Assembly: GCA_034698045.1 (NCBI GenBank)
Contig: JAQGAU010000821.1
Location: forward strand, 1-23,564
DNA length: 23,564 nt
Origin: Paramacrobiotus richtersi
Taxonomy: Eukaryota; Tardigrada; Eutardigrada; Parachela; Macrobiotidae
Reading direction: 5' to 3'
Position 1 is the first letter of the stretch, and each line of letters opens with the position of its first letter. Shown here in pieces: positions 21,130 to 23,564 of this stretch. Under the pieces are notes generated by a model. It did not search any database. It saw only the letters and a program-made list of their open reading frames with translations, and was not told where the DNA came from. The position numbers and the translations under genes were made by a program.

Positions 21130-22554
21130 TCAGTAATAAAAAAATGCGCAGTTACCGTTTTCTAGTGCGGGGCGCATATGCGCGCCATTCAGCCATGGTG
21201 CTCTTAACAGTGTTTCGGTTCTAGCTCGTTTCTGCAAATCGACGGTCAAGCACGATCCCAGGAAGTCCTTACACTCCATGTCAGTGACGGTTTCCGGAAC
21301 ACGTGGTACCGTAGTACCACCGTGATAGTTACAATCTCTCTCCGGATCCGTTACAGTCTGGAACTGAGTGGTTTTTATCATCGGATCGAAGGGATCGGAG
21401 AAACCGGGATCACGATATATAAATTCAAATGATTCATGTCCGCAGATCATGGCCAACACAATACACCCGAAACTCCAGATATCAGTCTGACGACCGATAT
21501 TACTTTGCTTCAGAAGCATCTCGGGCGACATGTAGCGATAGGTACCGACCACGGCCTTTCCGTCTTGTGACTTGGTTACGGTCTGCTTCAAAGTAGCATG
21601 ATGATCAAGGTCCATGATTTTTAACACAACTCCGTACGGTCTGGATGGGTCTGCAAAAACGATGGTGTTCGACGGCTTGAGATCACCGTGGATGATACCC
21701 TTGGAAGTGATACTGGAGTAGGAGTGCAAGTAGTGAATCCCTTGTAAAAGCTGGTAACTAAAGTGCTTTATTTGTTCATTGGTGAATCTTCCTAACTTCT
21801 TCATGTAGGCACTGAAATCTCCATCTAAACACAATAATATGCCGGTACATTGTGTACAACCTTTCAGATTTCTTGTACTGTGTACACCTTTATCGCTGCG
21901 AAAGTGTTATGTACCCTGCAGCACATCTACACGTCTATTACCAGCACTGTTTCCGGGAGATAAGTATGTAATTCATAGTGCAACATAGACTTACGCGTAC
22001 AGCTTTAGTAGAAACAAAAGGAAATCTCTGGACCGCCATTTCGGCCTCTAACGTATGCCCTTGGTGTTCGTCGTCGCAGCTTGCAGAAATCTCATTACTT
22101 AAATTAAAGTTTTGCTACTGACTTGTGAGCTTAACACATTGTCAGGCTGTCAGCTAAACATTTAATTTGTGTTTAGATTTTGAACATTTAGTTTGTTAAC
22201 AAACTTACTCGGGCTGTGATGCATAATCTGGACGCCGATCAGAAACTTTTCCGCAAGGCTGTCTTTGTCCAGGTCAGCGTAGATACACGTCAAAACGTTA
22301 GGATGATCTAACTTGCATAACCTTTTCAAAGATTCGTGAACTTTTTCTGTAGCCAGTAGTCTTTCAGATGCGTTTGTGGACAGTTCATACCGAACATACT
22401 TAACAACAAAATCTCCCCCATTACCCGCCTTTGGGAGCTCGCTGTGTGTTATCTCGCTGGCTATCTTCAGGTCGTAATGGAGTACTTTGGTCAACTGAAA
22501 ACGGCGCGATTTCCCGTTCACCTCTAGTGTAAAGATACCGGTAGAAGAAGCCAT
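21130..22554 (-). CDS. Atypical protein kinase
   Basis: Two exons encode 346 residues. Exon 1 (22554-22209) starts at ATG (MASSTGIF) and carries the N-lobe: VVK with the ATP-anchoring lysine at about 52, a Glu-bearing helix (about 74) and LDHPNVL. It ends phase 1 before GTAAGT. Exon 2 (21824-21130) follows GTTTAG. It gives the C-lobe: YQLLQGIHYLHS, IIHGDLKPSN (catalytic loop, Asp about 163), KIMDLD (metal-binding site), GTYRYMSPE (activation-segment end) and TDIWSFG. The style resembles STE/NEK-type Ser/Thr kinases. Three oddities: no GxGxxG glycine loop, HGD in place of HRD, and DLD in place of DFG. The lysine and both aspartates remain, so activity is possible but may be weak. The reading ends at TGA (21130), yet a GTAACT donor eight codons before the stop could continue into the downstream frame. 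Confidence 0.82.
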
Positions 22555-22679
22555 GGCCGCTTGATCAGGTCCGTGTTGTGCCCTGGTTGAAAGCTTCTAA
22601 GAAACCCACTTTTAATTTACTGTACTGGTTTGCGAGACAATTAAAAAGATAATACAGCAGCGGCAATAATTCGTGAGTA

Positions 22680-22686
22680 TTTTATA
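22680..22686 (-). promoter_or_regulatory. Possible TATA box of the kinase gene
   Basis: The minus strand reads GTGTATAAAATACTC here, with TATAAAA 126 bases upstream of the kinase ATG. This would place the transcription start near 22655 and a 5' leader of about 100 bases. The match is good, but such AT-rich strings are common. Confidence 0.35.
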
Positions 22687-23117
22687 CACCCTCTTCGTTC
22701 TGGCCCTTCCTTCTCGGAAAACATGATAAGCACGTAATCCACCTGCTAGCTCGTTTGATTCACAATCCAACTGATAGCTGAGCAAACACCGACGACCCAA
22801 ATATGGTTTACAAAGAAACTGTATGTTGTGGAAACGGGCTTGGATCGTGATTACCGAAGCAAATATGTCTGATTGCCTGCTTGCTTAAAGTAAAGGTGTC
22901 CGATAAACACGACAAGGAGCGCCACTTTGCCATTATGGTACATTAAAACTTTAAAGGTCATTGATATTAAGTTCATTTTATGGTTCACAACATTAATTTA
23001 TTGACATACACCAATGCTGCAGTTGCAAATATCTGGTAATCATATAATAAATAATTGTTAATATGATCAGACTGTACAAATGTTAATTATGATCATATAA
23101 TCCAGTCTGCGTTAACA
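22687..23117. other. AT-rich divergent intergenic region
   Basis: Lies between the minus-strand kinase gene and the plus-strand promoter at 23118. It contains several related AT-rich strings (GTTAATATGATCAGACTG near 23056-23073, GTTAATTATGATCATATAAT near 23082) and CAGACTG/CAGTCTG in opposite orientation around them (about 23067 and 23103). These may be repeats or binding sites. No coding frame is convincing. Confidence 0.4.
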
Positions 23118-23127
23118 TATATAAAAG
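23118..23127 (+). promoter_or_regulatory. TATA box of a plus-strand gene
   Basis: TATATAAAAG is a near-consensus TATA box. Transcription would begin around 23148, giving a leader of about 290 bases before the ATG at 23441. It is oriented away from the kinase gene and is the best core promoter in the window. Confidence 0.55.
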
Positions 23128-23440
23128 GGTACTTTATACTAGACAGTGGTGCTCCTCACAACTGACCGGCTCTGCTGGGCCTGGAGAACCCACTTGTGAT
23201 CAGAATTTTGAGTGTTAACCCAATAAAGTTCGACGTGTTCTAGAGTATTTTTATATCTGGCTTAGTGCAATCATGTAAGGAAAGATTTTGGAATTAAGAC
23301 TTCCACCAAGTTGTACAACTGGTGTGATGAACAGATGCTTCTTACCGTTAACAGTGCCGTTTCCGAAAACGACCACATGTACACTTACGACGGTACCACC
23401 TTTCCTTGAATAGTTACGTCTAGCATCACCAGCAAAGTAA

Positions 23441-23560
23441 ATGGCAGAGAACCGCGGGATCGCTTACCCAAAGCTATATGCTGAGCCACAACAACAACAA
23501 CAAGTTTATTCCTCTGGCCATTTCGGTCCAGCAGGTGCCATGCATCTGTGCATGACATGA
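23441..23560 (+). CDS. Probable first coding exon of a plus-strand gene
   Basis: ATG in a good context (AAAATGG) opens MAENRGIAYPKLYAEP, then five glutamines encoded by a CAA run, then VYSSGHFGPAG. As written the frame stops at 23558-23560 after 39 codons. A possible donor at 23535 (GCAG before GTGCCA) would leave the exon in phase 1 and let the gene continue past the window edge. Tyr/Pro/Gln-rich N-termini of this type are common in small membrane-associated or RNA-binding proteins, but nothing here identifies the family. The TATA box 320 bases upstream supports a real transcript. The gene lies divergently from the kinase gene. Confidence 0.4.
   Translation: MAENRGIAYPKLYAEPQQQQQVYSSGHFGPAGAMHLCMT
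23490..23506 (+). repeat. Short CAA microsatellite
   Basis: Five CAA units followed by CAAG-like sequence, lying inside the probable first exon and encoding the glutamine run. It is short enough to be either coding low complexity or a plain microsatellite. Confidence 0.6.
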
Positions 23561-23564
23561 ATTT

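Overview
The window looks like nuclear DNA of a small-genome invertebrate animal. Six or seven protein genes are split by GT-AG introns of roughly 50 to 760 bases, often with textbook donors (GTAAGT), and nearly all lie on the minus strand. The families are typical of animals: MATH-BTB, BTB-BACK-Kelch, a C2H2-like zinc finger protein and a protein kinase. A compact ecdysozoan such as a tardigrade fits the style, but the sequence alone does not settle the lineage. There are no bacterial operons, RNA genes, CRISPR arrays or recognisable autonomous transposons.

Layout, left to right: (1) an unrecognised three-exon minus-strand gene, 252-1863; (2) a two-exon SPOP-like MATH-BTB gene, 2789-4179; (3) about 2 kb without a gene; (4) BTB-BACK-Kelch copy A, 6139-8794, carrying a 1-base frameshift; (5) about 2 kb of flank with palindromes; (6) a zinc finger gene of seven or more exons, 10822-12889, with a possible upstream exon to 13259; (7) BTB-BACK-Kelch copy B, 13853-16661, open throughout; (8) its flank, containing a decayed copy of the 3' end of the zinc finger gene near 17850-18030; (9) about 2 kb with nothing convincing; (10) a 277-residue open frame that resembles a papain/C39-like fold, 20087-20920, followed by an AATAAA signal; (11) an atypical protein kinase, 21130-22554; (12) a TATA promoter (23118) and the probable first coding exon of a plus-strand gene (23441) that would run off the window.

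The main architectural story is a segmental duplication. A block of Kelch gene + 5' flank + zinc finger gene end appears twice (about 5825-11065 and 13565-18030). Each copy has lost a different member: Kelch is frameshifted in block A, and the zinc finger gene is reduced to a relic in block B. Inside the shared flank, a segment of about 220 bases is in opposite orientation in the two blocks. Three of the genes are BTB proteins, the class that recruits substrates to CUL3 ubiquitin ligases.

The most unusual protein-level signal is at the right. The kinase (DFG changed to DLD, no glycine loop) and the papain-like frame just downstream can be joined, in phase, by one canonical 218-base intron. 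This raises the possibility of a single fused kinase/pseudo-protease of about 621 residues. Splice sites, fusions and domain calls were read by eye and have not been checked against transcripts or databases.
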